Counted from the stretch's first letter, positions 34,691 through 43,763 are shown. The stretch is DNA of 64,000 bases from Mesorhizobium sp. 113-3-3 (GCF_016756495.1 NZ_AP023243.1:6700501-6764500); one strand, 5' to 3'. Notes: generated from the sequence alone by a model not told the origin. Translations and numbers: made by a program.

Positions 34691-36097
34691 TCAGAGTTGC
34701 GGGCGCTTGTTGGCCCATGGCCTTAGCGTTTCGAAGGCTGCAGAGGCCTGTAAGACACCAAGATCATCGAAGCGCTTGCCAACGATCTGGAGACCGACAG
34801 GAAGCTCACTCTGGGTAAATCCGCATGGCACGCTTGCGGCCGGGTTCCAGGACATGTTGAACGGATAGCTGAACTCCGCCCACATAATCCAGTCCCATGG
34901 ATGCGTAGGCCAGTGATCTGGCATCAGCTTCTCGGCGGGAAAGGCGGCGACCGAAACCGATGGCGTCAGCAGGAAGTCCCAGTCCTGGAACCACCGATGT
35001 ATCTTCTCAACGTAGCGCATCTTCCGCTCACGCATTTCTTGATATTGCGAGATGGAGACATCCTTGGACTGCTTGATACAGGCGACTAGTCCGGGGTCCA
35101 TATCGGCCTCCCATTGCGGAAGGTACCGGGCGAGGCCAGTTTGATGAGCAGACCAGAAGAAACGGATCAGCTCCGGCCCATCCTTCGCCCAAGGAGTGGC
35201 TACTTCCTCGACGATTGCGCCAAGCTCTTCAAAACGCGCGGCGGCGGCCTTCACGAGCGACGCGACTTCAGGATCGACGCGGGCGACGCCTAAATTCGGG
35301 CTGTAGGCAATCCGCCTGCCATTTACGCCGTCGTGCAGTCGCGCGAGATAGTTGGCAGGTCCCGCCTCAAGCGTCGTATGGTCCAGGAAGTGCGGACCGG
35401 CTATCACCTGAAGCATGAGAGCGCTGTCTGCAACGGTGCGCGTTATCGGTCCGACATGGGCACTGAAATCATCGACGCCGAGTGGAGAGTAGGGCACACG
35501 CCCGAAGCTGGGTTTTAGTCCAAACACCCCACAGAAGTGTGCAGGCATGCGGATTGAGCCCGCTCCGTCACCGCCTTGGTGCAACGGCCCGAAACCTGCC
35601 GCCGCCGCAGCGCCAGCGCCAGCCGAGGAGGCGCCGGCATTGTACCCGAGCTTCCAAGGGTTGCTCGTAATCCCGGTGAGCGGACTACGCGAAACGCCCG
35701 TCCAGCCGAACTCTGGTACTGTGGTCTTGCCGAGAATGATCGCACCCTCGTCCCGCAGGCGCGACACCACCTGTGTATCCTCGGCCGGCTGATGGCCGGC
35801 GAAGATCTTGCTGCCGTGCTGTGTCGGCATGTCCTTGGTGATGGAGTGATCTTTGATCGTGGCAGGCACACCGTGTAGCAGGCCGATCCTCGCGCCACTC
35901 GTCAAGGCGGCTTCAGCCTTTTTCGCGTCGTCCATTGCGCGATCTGCATCAAGATAGGCGAAGGCGTTCACCTTAGGCTCCAGCTCAGCGATACGAGCTA
36001 GCAAGGCGCTCATGTACTCTACCGGAGAAATCTTCCTGGTACGGATCAACTGGGCCAATTCGGCCGCTGGCATAAAGCCGATGCTCTTAGAGTCCAT
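34691..36097 (-). CDS. Amidase-signature family hydrolase
   Basis: A 468-residue amidase of the AS family (GatA/6-aminohexanoate-cyclic-dimer hydrolase relatives), hydrolysing a carboxamide to acid and ammonia or amine. The Ser-cisSer-Lys triad region is seen: catalytic Lys in GVPATIKDHSITK near 83, Gly/Ser-rich NAGASSAGAGAAAAAGFG, and QGGDGAGSIRMPA with the nucleophile Ser. The Gly/Ser box differs from the common GGSSGG form (GASSAGAG), which may affect specificity. ATG start. It stands on the minus strand between the two DoeA-like genes, so it may act on the same compound; that link is inference. Confidence 0.9.
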   Translation of the reverse strand: MDSKSIGFMPAAELAQLIRTRKISPVEYMSALLARIAELEPKVNAFAYLDADRAMDDAKKAEAALTSGARIGLLHGVPATIKDHSITKDMPTQHGSKIFAGHQPAEDTQVVSRLRDEGAIILGKTTVPEFGWTGVSRSPLTGITSNPWKLGYNAGASSAGAGAAAAAGFGPLHQGGDGAGSIRMPAHFCGVFGLKPSFGRVPYSPLGVDDFSAHVGPITRTVADSALMLQVIAGPHFLDHTTLEAGPANYLARLHDGVNGRRIAYSPNLGVARVDPEVASLVKAAAARFEELGAIVEEVATPWAKDGPELIRFFWSAHQTGLARYLPQWEADMDPGLVACIKQSKDVSISQYQEMRERKMRYVEKIHRWFQDWDFLLTPSVSVAAFPAEKLMPDHWPTHPWDWIMWAEFSYPFNMSWNPAASVPCGFTQSELPVGLQIVGKRFDDLGVLQASAAFETLRPWANKRPQL

Positions 36098-36550
36098 GCA
36101 TTCAGTCCTTTGCTTTGCTTGTTACTTAGAAGCGCGGTTCGCCGTGTCCGCCATGTTCACAAAGCACAAGCCTTCGCGCCTTTGGTATGGTCGCCTTCAA
36201 ATGCGCCGTTGGCCTGCGATCACCCCATAGCTGCGCCCGCAATCTGGTTGGGTCCTCAAAGCGCCTCTTCACATCCCGAAACTTGCAAACGATACACATG
36301 CACCTCTTCCTCAGTTCTTCCCAAGCTTCCTCCACAATTGCGCAATAGGTCCTCATGCGTGAGGAAGTGCCGAGGCTCCGGGTGCACTATCATCAACTGT
36401 TCCAAGTATATGACGATTTGAGGCGGCAAAGTCTTCGTCTTCTGTGTCGAGCTTCCAAAGATAATCTCTTTGGATTGGGTCGCCGGTGCGTCTAATCGTG
36501 ACCGCTCCGAATGACGGCTCGTAAAAACCAGAAGGGTGCGTTTGGAGACG
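36098..36550. other. 450-bp stretch without a recognised gene
   Basis: Frames on the minus strand (e.g. a piece reading VEEAWEELRKRCMCIVCKF) look like decayed coding DNA but match no family I know. Confidence 0.4.
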
Positions 36551-37732
36551 CTATACCTTAACGAAGAGCTTCCGAGGTACTTTCGATAGGCACTCATTAC
36601 CATTGGGGGTGATGAGAACGGTTTCAGTGATTTCGAAACCAAAGTTGTCGTGCCAGAAACCAGTCATGAAGTGAAAGATCATGCCTGGCTTGAGTACTGT
36701 CCGGTCCCCTCGCCGCAAACTCATCGTGTGTTCACCCCAATCTGGAGGGTAAGATAGACCGACTGGATAACCGGCTCGTGTAATTTTATCCACGCCATGC
36801 TTCTCAAGGACATTGAAGAATGCCACCGCCCAGTCCTCGCAAGTTGCACCTGGCTTGGCCGCCTCGAGACCTGCGTCCATTCCCTCTAGAGTGACCTTCT
36901 CTGCATCCAAGAAATGCTGTGGCACTTCGCCAAGGCAATACGTCCGACAGAGCGGAACATGATAGCGCTTGTAGACACCAGCCACTTCAAAATAGATTCC
37001 TTCGTTGTTGCGAAGAGGTTGATCGTCCCACGTGAAATGACACGCCGACAGATTGGTGCCCGATGGAAGCATCGGCACGATGGACGGGTAATCACCTCCA
37101 AAGTCGCGCGTCCCGCGAATCGCAGCATCGTAAATGTCGGCAACAAGGTCGCATTTGCGCATACCAGGTTCAATCTTCTCCAAGATGCGCTCATGCATCA
37201 GGGTCACGATCTGTCCCGCACTACGCACGTACTCTAGTTCGCGGGGGCTCTTGATTGCTCGCAGCCAATTAACAAGCACCGTTGCATCAGCGAATTTGGC
37301 GTTGGGCATACGCGAAACCAACGTCTCAAATGCCGTTGCAGATAAATAGTAGTTATCCTTCTCGACACCGATAACGCCCTTGTCCAGCTTGCGATCGGCA
37401 AGAACTTTGCAAAGATCTTCCATCGGATGACAAACGGGAGTTTGAACGTATTTATCGGCATAGCTGAGGACATTGTCATCCGAAAAATAGACCGTGCGCC
37501 TAGCGCCGAATTCATCCGAACAACGAACCCATACGATTGGATCGCCCTCCGGGGGAACGATGACCGCCTGGTGATTGTAAAAAGACCAGCCATCATACCC
37601 GGTCAGCCAAGCCATATTCGCAGGCTCGCTAAGGATAAGAATATCAATACCGCGCCTTTGCATTTCCGACCGAGTTTTACCAAGTCGCGTCCGATATTCT
37701 TCCAAACTGAAATTCAATATTTTGTCGGCCAC
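36551..37732 (-). CDS. doeA: Ectoine hydrolase-like M24 enzyme (DoeA/EutD type), copy 2
   Basis: 393 residues, same length as copy 1 and very similar in both domains: LILSEPANMAWLTGYDGWSF, the central KCDLVADIYDAAIRGT and the end LSYPPDWGEHTMSLRRGDRT are shared with few changes. Differences concentrate in loops (e.g. GTRDFGGDYPSIVPMLPSG versus GTPEAGGDYPSIVPITPSG), so the two may differ in substrate. The start codon is GTG at 37732 with GGGAG upstream. It precedes the amidase on the same strand with 453 bp between. I see no copy of the 15-bp motif upstream, unlike copy 1. Confidence 0.87.
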   Translation of the reverse strand: MADKILNFSLEEYRTRLGKTRSEMQRRGIDILILSEPANMAWLTGYDGWSFYNHQAVIVPPEGDPIVWVRCSDEFGARRTVYFSDDNVLSYADKYVQTPVCHPMEDLCKVLADRKLDKGVIGVEKDNYYLSATAFETLVSRMPNAKFADATVLVNWLRAIKSPRELEYVRSAGQIVTLMHERILEKIEPGMRKCDLVADIYDAAIRGTRDFGGDYPSIVPMLPSGTNLSACHFTWDDQPLRNNEGIYFEVAGVYKRYHVPLCRTYCLGEVPQHFLDAEKVTLEGMDAGLEAAKPGATCEDWAVAFFNVLEKHGVDKITRAGYPVGLSYPPDWGEHTMSLRRGDRTVLKPGMIFHFMTGFWHDNFGFEITETVLITPNGNECLSKVPRKLFVKV

Positions 37733-37795
37733 TTTTTAACTCCCCTATGAGACGCCCAGGGATGTCGATGCGGATCTTATAGAGTAAGGTGAGTG

Positions 37796-38545
37796 TCAGT
37801 GATGCTGTCCATCATCAGATGAGTCAGCTGCGGCCAAGTGACCCTCGCCAAACCCGAAAGATCCCGAAGTACGAAGCGTCTTCAACAATTCGTCTCGCGT
37901 CAACCAAACGAGCCATTCATCATCGTTTATCCCCTGCGCCGGTAAGTGCAGAATAGATCCGTGCGGCTCTCGATGCACATAGCCATAGCGATCGACTATG
38001 CCTTTTTCGATGTTCCAGCCCGCAACCAGCGCGTAAATGAAGTCTGGCGACCATTTGGCCCATGCCAATCCGAATGCAATGCGACCTATAAAGGTAGCGA
38101 GCCCGCGGCCTCTAAAGTCCTCGCGCAACCAAATGTCCCCATGATAAGCAACCAGCCCAGTGATGCTGGGAGCGCTCGGCGCGTGGCAGCGAGACGAGGA
38201 ACCGGGCACGGCTTTGAGCTTCGGATCCGCGAAACAGGCTCTGAGCGATCTAAGGTGCTCAGCAAGGTTTGTGTTGTATAGATGATCAAAACGCATTGCC
38301 TGGACATGCGCTACTCTTCCTTCCGGATCCCGTCCGATGATCCAAAACGCCTTTCCAGGTGGAAGAAAAGAACAGTCGGGGCGGAAGTTTGGATAGGTCG
38401 GCGCCTTCCCGGGGAGCCTGTCGGTAATCCCCACATACTGCTCAAAATCGTCGCCCATTGTAATATGAAGGCCGGACCTGCGCCCCAGCTCCTCTGCTGC
38501 ACAGATATACTTCGAAATGTGTAGCGTCGTCACGTCGCCTTGCAT
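37796..38545 (-). CDS. GNAT-like acetyltransferase
   Basis: About 249 residues. The C-terminal half has a GNAT-type core: DIWLREDFRGRGLATFIGRI carries the acetyl-CoA loop (R-G-R-G-L-A), followed by a long helix and IEKGIVDRYGYVHREP. The N-terminal part (ITMGDDFEQYVGITDRLPGK) is not recognised. The start ATG at 38545 is preceded by AAGAGG; the frame stays open further upstream, but that part reads as a recombinase remnant. It follows doeA copy 2 on the same strand at 63 bp upstream, so may be co-transcribed with it. Substrate unknown. Confidence 0.65.
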   Translation of the reverse strand: MQGDVTTLHISKYICAAEELGRRSGLHITMGDDFEQYVGITDRLPGKAPTYPNFRPDCSFLPPGKAFWIIGRDPEGRVAHVQAMRFDHLYNTNLAEHLRSLRACFADPKLKAVPGSSSRCHAPSAPSITGLVAYHGDIWLREDFRGRGLATFIGRIAFGLAWAKWSPDFIYALVAGWNIEKGIVDRYGYVHREPHGSILHLPAQGINDDEWLVWLTRDELLKTLRTSGSFGFGEGHLAAADSSDDGQHH

Positions 38546-38559
38546 GCCGAGGCACCTCT

Positions 38560-38840
38560 TAATACGCTGGACCCATCCAGCTTCTAGGGTGTTCGGGCAA
38601 GCATCGATACTGCGCCATCTGGTAGTTGACGACCTCCGCTCGTGACCATAAGTGGCGCCCTGGCAGCCAATCAGACGCGGCAGTTGATGTCGTCGAGGAG
38701 CGCATGTCCCGACCGTCACCGCACGTAGGTTGAGCGAGAGCAGCAGCAGGATCGCACGGTCGCGGACGCCCCGCGGCGTCGTGATATCGCACCATGCAAT
38801 CACCTGTCGGGTGAGGAAGCCCGCCTGGTAGGCTAAAATA
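38560..38840 (-). pseudogene. Tyrosine recombinase (XerC/D-like) fragment, catalytic part
   Basis: Minus-strand frames give GVRDRAILLLLSLNLRAVTV, the helix before the first catalytic Arg of phage-type integrases, then in another frame DWLPGRHLWSRAEVVNYQMA, the following beta-hairpin. N- and C-termini are missing and the frame is broken. Possibly the other half of the recombinase whose N-terminus lies at 39073. Confidence 0.6.
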
Positions 38841-39072
38841 CTGTAACAGGAGGAAGGAATCGCTCGAGCCGCTGCTCAGTATTATCCTGCGCTCCACATG
38901 ATTTCGGTGGTACTAACCCGCTACGCGATCGCGCAGCGCAAGGAGGGTGTGTGTCGACAGCGTGGTCTTGATCGAGTCTTCTGTCGCGCTGGTCATGTGT
39001 CCAACCAAGCTCCGAGCGCGTCAGCATGGAGTGGCTACTTGCAGCCCATTCCATCCGACAAAGGAGCTTGTC

Positions 39073-39290
39073 GTGACCCAACTTCGCCAGCGCATTAGCG
39101 AGGACATGGAGGTGCGCAACTTCGCGCTCAACACCCAGCTGTTTTATCTGCAACAGGTGTCGCTATTCGCCCGCTGTTTAGCAAGTCGCCGGACTTGCTC
39201 GGGCGCGAGGACATTCGGACCTATACGGTCTATCGACCAACGAGAAGAAGCTGGCGCCCGACTCGATCCACAATAAGACCGTATGTCCGC
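39073..39290 (+). pseudogene. Tyrosine recombinase N-terminal fragment
   Basis: Starts with GTG after AAGGAG: VTQLRQRISEDMEVRNFALN then TQLFYLQQVSLFARC, the SAM-like DNA-binding domain of integrases. After about 35 codons the frame shifts to SKSPDLLGREDIRTYTVY, then is cut near 39285 where the IS110 element begins. Confidence 0.7.
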
Positions 39291-39378
39291 CTCTGCCGGT
39301 GAGGTGGCTCGCCCTACACTGCGCGTCCGAGGGTTGCTCGGGCGGTCCGAGCCGATCCTCATCACAGGAGGACGAGCC

Positions 39379-40488
39379 GTGGCAGATTATAGGGAAGCAT
39401 TTGTCGGAATTGATGTCGCGAAGCTGAGGAACGCCATCGCAATTGCGGATTCCGGCCGGGAGGGAGAAGTTCGCTTCTTTGGCGAGGTCGACGCCTCGGA
39501 TGAGAGCATGCGCCGAGTTATCCAGCGGATCGCCACCAAGTTCAACCGGGTGTATTTCTGTTACGAGGCCGGCCCGACCGGCTATGGTCTCTATCGGCTG
39601 ATCCGTTCGCTCGGCCATGAATGCATGGTGGTCGCCCCGTCGCTAATCCCGAGGAAGCCTGGCGATCGGGTGAAGACGAACCGCCGGGATGCTCTTGCGT
39701 TGGCTCGACTGCTGCGCGCCGGCGAACTGACGGCAGTGTGGGTCCCAGATGAAGGTCACGAAGCGATGCGGGATCTAGTCCGCGCCCGGGCGGCGGCGGT
39801 CGAGACGCTTCGCGTCCACCGGCAGCATGTGAGCGCCTTCATGCTCAAGCACGGACGGATTTATCCTCGCAGGAAAGGCTGGTCGATGCGCTATCTGCGC
39901 TGGCTGCAGGAACAACCGTTCGATCACCCGGCGCATCAGATCGCGCTTCAGGAAATGGTTGAAGCAGTCCGCGTCTCGAAAGAGCGGGTCGAGCGACTTG
40001 AGGATGTGATCGAGGAGTTCGTTCCAACCTGGTCACTGGCGCCGATCGTGCGGGCTCTGCAGACGCTGCGCGGCGTAGAGCTGATCGTCGCCGTAACGTT
40101 CGCCACCGAGGTTGGCGACGTGCAGCGGTTCGAGAGCCCGCGCCAGCTCATGGGTTATCTTGGCCTCGTTCCCGGCGAACGATCGACCGGCGAGACCGTC
40201 AGACGGGGCGGCATCACCAAGGCAGGGAACGGTCGCGTTCGCCATATGCTGGTCGAGAGCGCATGGACCTACAGGCATCCGCCGAGGGTCGGTGCGAAGA
40301 AGCTGTACCGTCTGGAGCAGGCACCACCGAAGGTGCGGGAGATCGCCTGGAAGGCGCAGACGCGGCTGACCGCCCGCTATCGAATGTTGAGTGGACGGGG
40401 CAAGAGGACAACGGTGGTCTGCACCGCGATCGCCCGCGAACTGGTCGGCTTCATGTGGGCCGTTGCCCGGGAGGCGCAAGCAATCTGA
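39379..40488 (+). CDS. IS110-family transposase (DEDD recombinase)
   Basis: A 369-residue IS110 transposase. N-terminal RuvC-like DEDD domain: FVGIDVAKLR (first Asp), CYEAGPTGYGLYRLI (Glu) and VKTNRRDALALARLLRAG (the two Asp); C-terminal Transposase_20 domain with LQTLRGVELIVAVTFATEVG, MGYLGLVPGERSTG and GGITKAGNGRVRHML. The GTG at 39379 after AGGAGGA is the start; the frame is open upstream to 39283. It appears intact. Non-coding flanks on both sides (from about 39285, and to about 40580 or beyond) should hold the element ends and its guide RNA. A dead relative in inverted orientation is at about 41776-42470. Confidence 0.92.
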   Translation: MADYREAFVGIDVAKLRNAIAIADSGREGEVRFFGEVDASDESMRRVIQRIATKFNRVYFCYEAGPTGYGLYRLIRSLGHECMVVAPSLIPRKPGDRVKTNRRDALALARLLRAGELTAVWVPDEGHEAMRDLVRARAAAVETLRVHRQHVSAFMLKHGRIYPRRKGWSMRYLRWLQEQPFDHPAHQIALQEMVEAVRVSKERVERLEDVIEEFVPTWSLAPIVRALQTLRGVELIVAVTFATEVGDVQRFESPRQLMGYLGLVPGERSTGETVRRGGITKAGNGRVRHMLVESAWTYRHPPRVGAKKLYRLEQAPPKVREIAWKAQTRLTARYRMLSGRGKRTTVVCTAIARELVGFMWAVAREAQAI

Positions 40489-40517
40489 TCTGGTCGCCGC
40501 AGCGACATACATCATTC

Positions 40518-40570
40518 GCGCATGGGCGGAGGCGGGACCACGGCAGGGGAATGCCCGTCAGACGCTTTGT
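40518..40570 (+). repeat. Conserved IS110 3' segment, copy 1
   Basis: GCGCATGGGCGGAGGCGGGA...GACGCTTTGT, 53 bases, recurs almost unchanged (2-base indel) in inverted orientation at 41776-41826. Both copies lie just downstream of the IS110 coding end. Confidence 0.7.
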
Positions 40571-40852
40571 GGCCGGCAATGGCCGACGCCCGCAGTAAGA
40601 TAGGAACAGCCCCGGACGCACAATCGGGAATGCGGAAGCCAACCCGCGCATCAGAGCTTGATCACCGACGTCCTTCAGTTCCGCCTCCACCCATGCGCGA
40701 TCAGCAGAATGAGCAACCGTTCCTCGGATCGGTCGACCTCCTGTGTTCCAAACCTTGACAGCGGACATCAGAGCGGTGTTTCGGGACCACCTTTCGGGAG
40801 TGGTCGCGATCAGTGAGGTTGCCGGTTCTGCATTGGGATCGGAGATCGGCTT

Positions 40853-41370
40853 GTGTCTGGACTTGACCTTACGTTTGACCCGGAGCGGCAGCTTCGGCGT
40901 TTCGAGGTGATCAACGGTGCTGGCGGTCGGCGGCAGTGGTCGATGGATGACAAAGCGCGGATCATCGCGGAGACTGGAGCCGAATGCGATCATTTCCGAG
41001 GTCGCCCGCCCGTTAGGTCTCAGGCCGCAGCAGGTCTTCGCCTGGCGCCGCGAAGCGCGCAAACAGGTTGCTTCGGTGCAGCAAGATTCTCCTGCCTTCG
41101 TGCCGGCGGTTGTGGCGGCGCCGGAACCTGTAGCCAGGCATCCATCGAAGCAGCGGAAACGGCAAGCCACCCGAGACAGAGCGTCTGGAGCGCGCCAGGA
41201 AGTGCCGGACGAACCGCGGCGCGTTGCCACCCCATCTGCCGCGGGTGGAAATGATCATCGACATTGAGGACCATGCCTGCCCATGCTGCCGCAATGGCCT
41301 GCATCGGATCGGCGAGGACGTGAGCGAGCGGCTCGACATCGTTCCGGCGCAGCTGCGTGGCCCAAGCAAG
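40853..41370 (+). pseudogene. IS66 remnant: TnpA piece and start of TnpC
   Basis: A first frame reads ERQLRRFEVINGAGGRRQWS (TnpA start), a second continues AIISEVARPLGLRPQQVFAW (the HTH), and from 41230 a TnpC piece reads LPRVEMIIDIEDHACPCCRN and GLHRIGEDVSERLDIVPAQ. TnpB and most of TnpC are missing. Several frameshifts; dead. Confidence 0.75.
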
Positions 41371-41655
41371 CGTCGAGAGGCTGAGCGGCACGCCTTCGGG
41401 GGCATGGCGTTCAGCCTGGCGGCTGAGCGGCTGATGCTGGCCGAACTTCTCGAACAAGATCATCGCCAGCAAGCCGGGACCGGCCCAGCCTCGCGGGGTG
41501 GCTTGGAACGGCGCCGGAGCCTGGCTGATCGCCTCGCAGGCGGCGGCAGGTGAGCTTCTCCCGCACGTGCTGGATCACCTTCCATTGCCGCGGCACCACC
41601 TCCAGCGTCTCGGTGATATCCTTACCCCAGCTTGCGCAGCCGATTGACCGCCGCC
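41370..41655 (-). pseudogene. IS66 TnpC remnant, opposite strand
   Basis: Minus-strand frames read AVNRLRKLGKDITETLEVVP, RQWKVIQHVREKLTCR, then LAMILFEKFGQHQPLSRQAE and RHAPEGVPLSLSTLA, the zinc-ribbon and following part of an IS66 transposase different from the plus-strand remnant. The two face each other and meet near 41370. Confidence 0.75.
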
Positions 41656-41775
41656 TCTGACCATGCAGCGCCCGCTGCAGCTTCCGGATCGTCAGATGCT
41701 GATATGCTATCGGTGGCAACCATGCTCTGGAGTGCATCATAAAACGCCTCCGCTGACTCGCCTGAAATGACGCAA

Positions 41776-42470
41776 ACAAAGCGTCTGACGGGCATTCCTG
41801 CCGTGGTCCCGCCTCCGCCCATGCGCAGGGTATACATTGACGCGCCGCGCCGATCAGGTGAAGCGTGCCTTCCCTGGGGAGCGACGGCCCACACGAGGCC
41901 GACCAGTTCGCGGACGATCGCCGTGTAGACGACGGTTGTCCGTTGTGCCCCGGGCGCTCAGCATGCGGTAGCGGGCCGTGAGGTGGACCTGACCCTTCCA
42001 TGCGATCTCACGGACGTTCGGTGGTGCCTGCGTGCCTGCTCCAACCGGTACAGCTTCGCCTTACCGATCCGAGGCTGATGTCAATAGGTCAATAGGTCCG
42101 GGCGCTCTCGACAAGTATGTGGCGAACGCGGCCATTGCCCGCCTTGGTAATGCCGCCACGCCTGATTATTGTCTCTCCAGTCGACCGCTCGCCGGAAACG
42201 AGGCCGAGGCAGCCATGAGCTGGCGAGGGCTTTCAAAACGGCTCACTTCGACGACCTCGGCAGCGCGGTCACGGCGACGATCAGATTGACCCCACGCAAT
42301 GTCTGGAGCGCTCGCACGATCGGGCGCCAGCGACTGTTGGGGATCTTCATTGCGAACCCAGACCACCGTCAGTTCGCCGGTGCACCGCAGCCTTGCCAAT
42401 GAAAGCATCCCGGCGGTTCGTCTTCACCCGATCCGTCAACAAGTCGGCTCTGACTGGATCGGCCCCCATC
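41776..42470 (-). pseudogene. IS110-family remnant, inverted relative of 39.4 kb copy
   Basis: Pieces of the same transposase as at 39379-40488: LSLARLRCTGELTVVWV, RFESPRQLMA and, near the end, VRELVGLVWAVAPQG, scattered in different frames. The 3' conserved segment (41776-41826) matches copy 1. Heavily degraded. Confidence 0.7.
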
Positions 42471-42503
42471 AAAAAGCTCGAAAGTTGGGGCAACAAAGGC
42501 GGA

Positions 42504-43241
42504 CTACAGCGTCGTTCGGCTGTAAACTGAGATATGACGTTTCGACCCCGCAGTGAAAGCGCCTCTCATCCAATCCCCCCAACGCTCAGCCAGCACCAGC
42601 CCTACGCATTCCGCCATTGTATCGACCTCCTGATGATAGACGTAACGAACGCGTTCTGGAAAACGTCTGACCGACGTACCGGAGAACCAGAGGACGCTTA
42701 GAAACAAGTTCTGGTTTACTGCATCGTGGATTTCCGTATTGACGAAGGTATTTTCGTTATCGACAAGCGCAGTAGTAATTTTCTGGCCGTTGACGAATCC
42801 CTCCAGGTCTGGCACACGCACCTCTAGCACCAAAACTCCGCGCTCATTTAGCACCTCGGCCGCACATCGCAGCCAAGCTATTTGCTCATCGCGGCTTAAG
42901 AGCCACATGAACGTGTCATAGACACAATAGACAAGATCGTAGCGTCGCTCTGAACTAAATTCGGCAATGTTCCCCTTCGAGGCCTTGACCATATCCGTCC
43001 GCATGGCGAGCAGTTTTAACATTTTTTCCGAGTTATCTATACCTTGGACCTTGACGCCGCGTTCACTCAACGGAATCGCCACACGCCCGTTGCCGATGCC
43101 AAGTTCAAGAGCACTCCCGCCGCGGGAATAGCGCTCAAGAAAGGTGGCGGTGGCAGCAGCCTCAGATACTCTGCCTAACTTTTCCGTATATTCTTGATAT
43201 ATTTGAGCAAATTCATCGTAGTATGCAACGTCATTTGCCAT
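42504..43241 (-). CDS. Class I SAM-dependent methyltransferase
   Basis: A 245-residue methyltransferase. SAM-binding motif I ALELGIGNGRVAIPLSERG at about 44-62, motif II acidic residue in VQGIDNSEKML, and motif IV-like YDLVYCVYDTFMW. ATG start with GGAAGG upstream. It lies between an IS110 remnant and the DUF2267 gene, which is on the same strand 96 bp upstream. Could methylate a small molecule; N-methylation would be interesting in view of the sarcosine oxidase, but that is guesswork. Confidence 0.85.
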   Translation of the reverse strand: MANDVAYYDEFAQIYQEYTEKLGRVSEAAATATFLERYSRGGSALELGIGNGRVAIPLSERGVKVQGIDNSEKMLKLLAMRTDMVKASKGNIAEFSSERRYDLVYCVYDTFMWLLSRDEQIAWLRCAAEVLNERGVLVLEVRVPDLEGFVNGQKITTALVDNENTFVNTEIHDAVNQNLFLSVLWFSGTSVRRFPERVRYVYHQEVDTMAECVGLVLAERWGDWMRGAFTAGSKRHISVYSRTTL

Positions 43242-43337
43242 TTTTAATGTTCCTTCCGGCGTCGAGGTACATACCCGTTGCCCGGTCGAAAGGCCCCCAG
43301 CTTTGGTTATGCATTCTCGCGGGGTAGGACCTCTTTC

Positions 43338-43763
43338 TTAGATTGGCCAAAGGTCACGCAGCATTGCTGGAGTGGCAGCCTTTGCATCGTCAATCTTTGC
43401 TGCAGTCATACGGTCCGCAAATTGGGCTAGTATCGAGCGGGCAACCTCTTCCGGATCTAGTGCAGGGTCACTGTGGTCGCCAACGTGGATCCGGTCTAGA
43501 AATGAGTTCCGGCTTCTAATTATAGTTCGTCGGGCGGGATGCCAGCCCTCGTAATAAAAGCCGCGGAGTAAGGCTGGCAGCTGCGCGCCCAGGGAAACGG
43601 CCTGGTCGCGATCCACGCAATCGCGCAAGGCGTGCAGGGTCGCAATCAGGACTTGGTACACCTGCTCGCGATCATGCCAGCGAAGTCTCCACGCTAGATC
43701 GCTGATCCAATTATGGGCTCCTTGCAATGCGTTGTTGAGATCACGGCTCACGCACATGAGCAT
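43338..43763 (-). CDS. DUF2267 protein
   Basis: A 141-residue protein of the DUF2267 family, function unknown. Typical helical signatures: VYQVLIATLHALRDCVDRDQ, SLGAQLPALLRGFYYEGWHP and DPEEVARSILAQF. ATG start with AGGAG just before. Followed by the methyltransferase on the same strand. In rhizobia such genes often stand near stress-response genes; nothing of that kind is seen here. Complete. Confidence 0.85.
   Translation of the reverse strand: MLMCVSRDLNNALQGAHNWISDLAWRLRWHDREQVYQVLIATLHALRDCVDRDQAVSLGAQLPALLRGFYYEGWHPARRTIIRSRNSFLDRIHVGDHSDPALDPEEVARSILAQFADRMTAAKIDDAKAATPAMLRDLWPI

Noticed and set aside
36256..36642. Minus-strand frame of 128 codons between doeA copy 2 and the amidase
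   Set aside because: Overlaps the 3' end of doeA copy 2 in another frame and shows no family features.
37796..38803. The full 335-codon frame as a single GNAT protein
   Set aside because: The first 86 codons read as a tyrosine recombinase scrap; an ATG with a ribosome binding site at 38545 starts the GNAT-like part.
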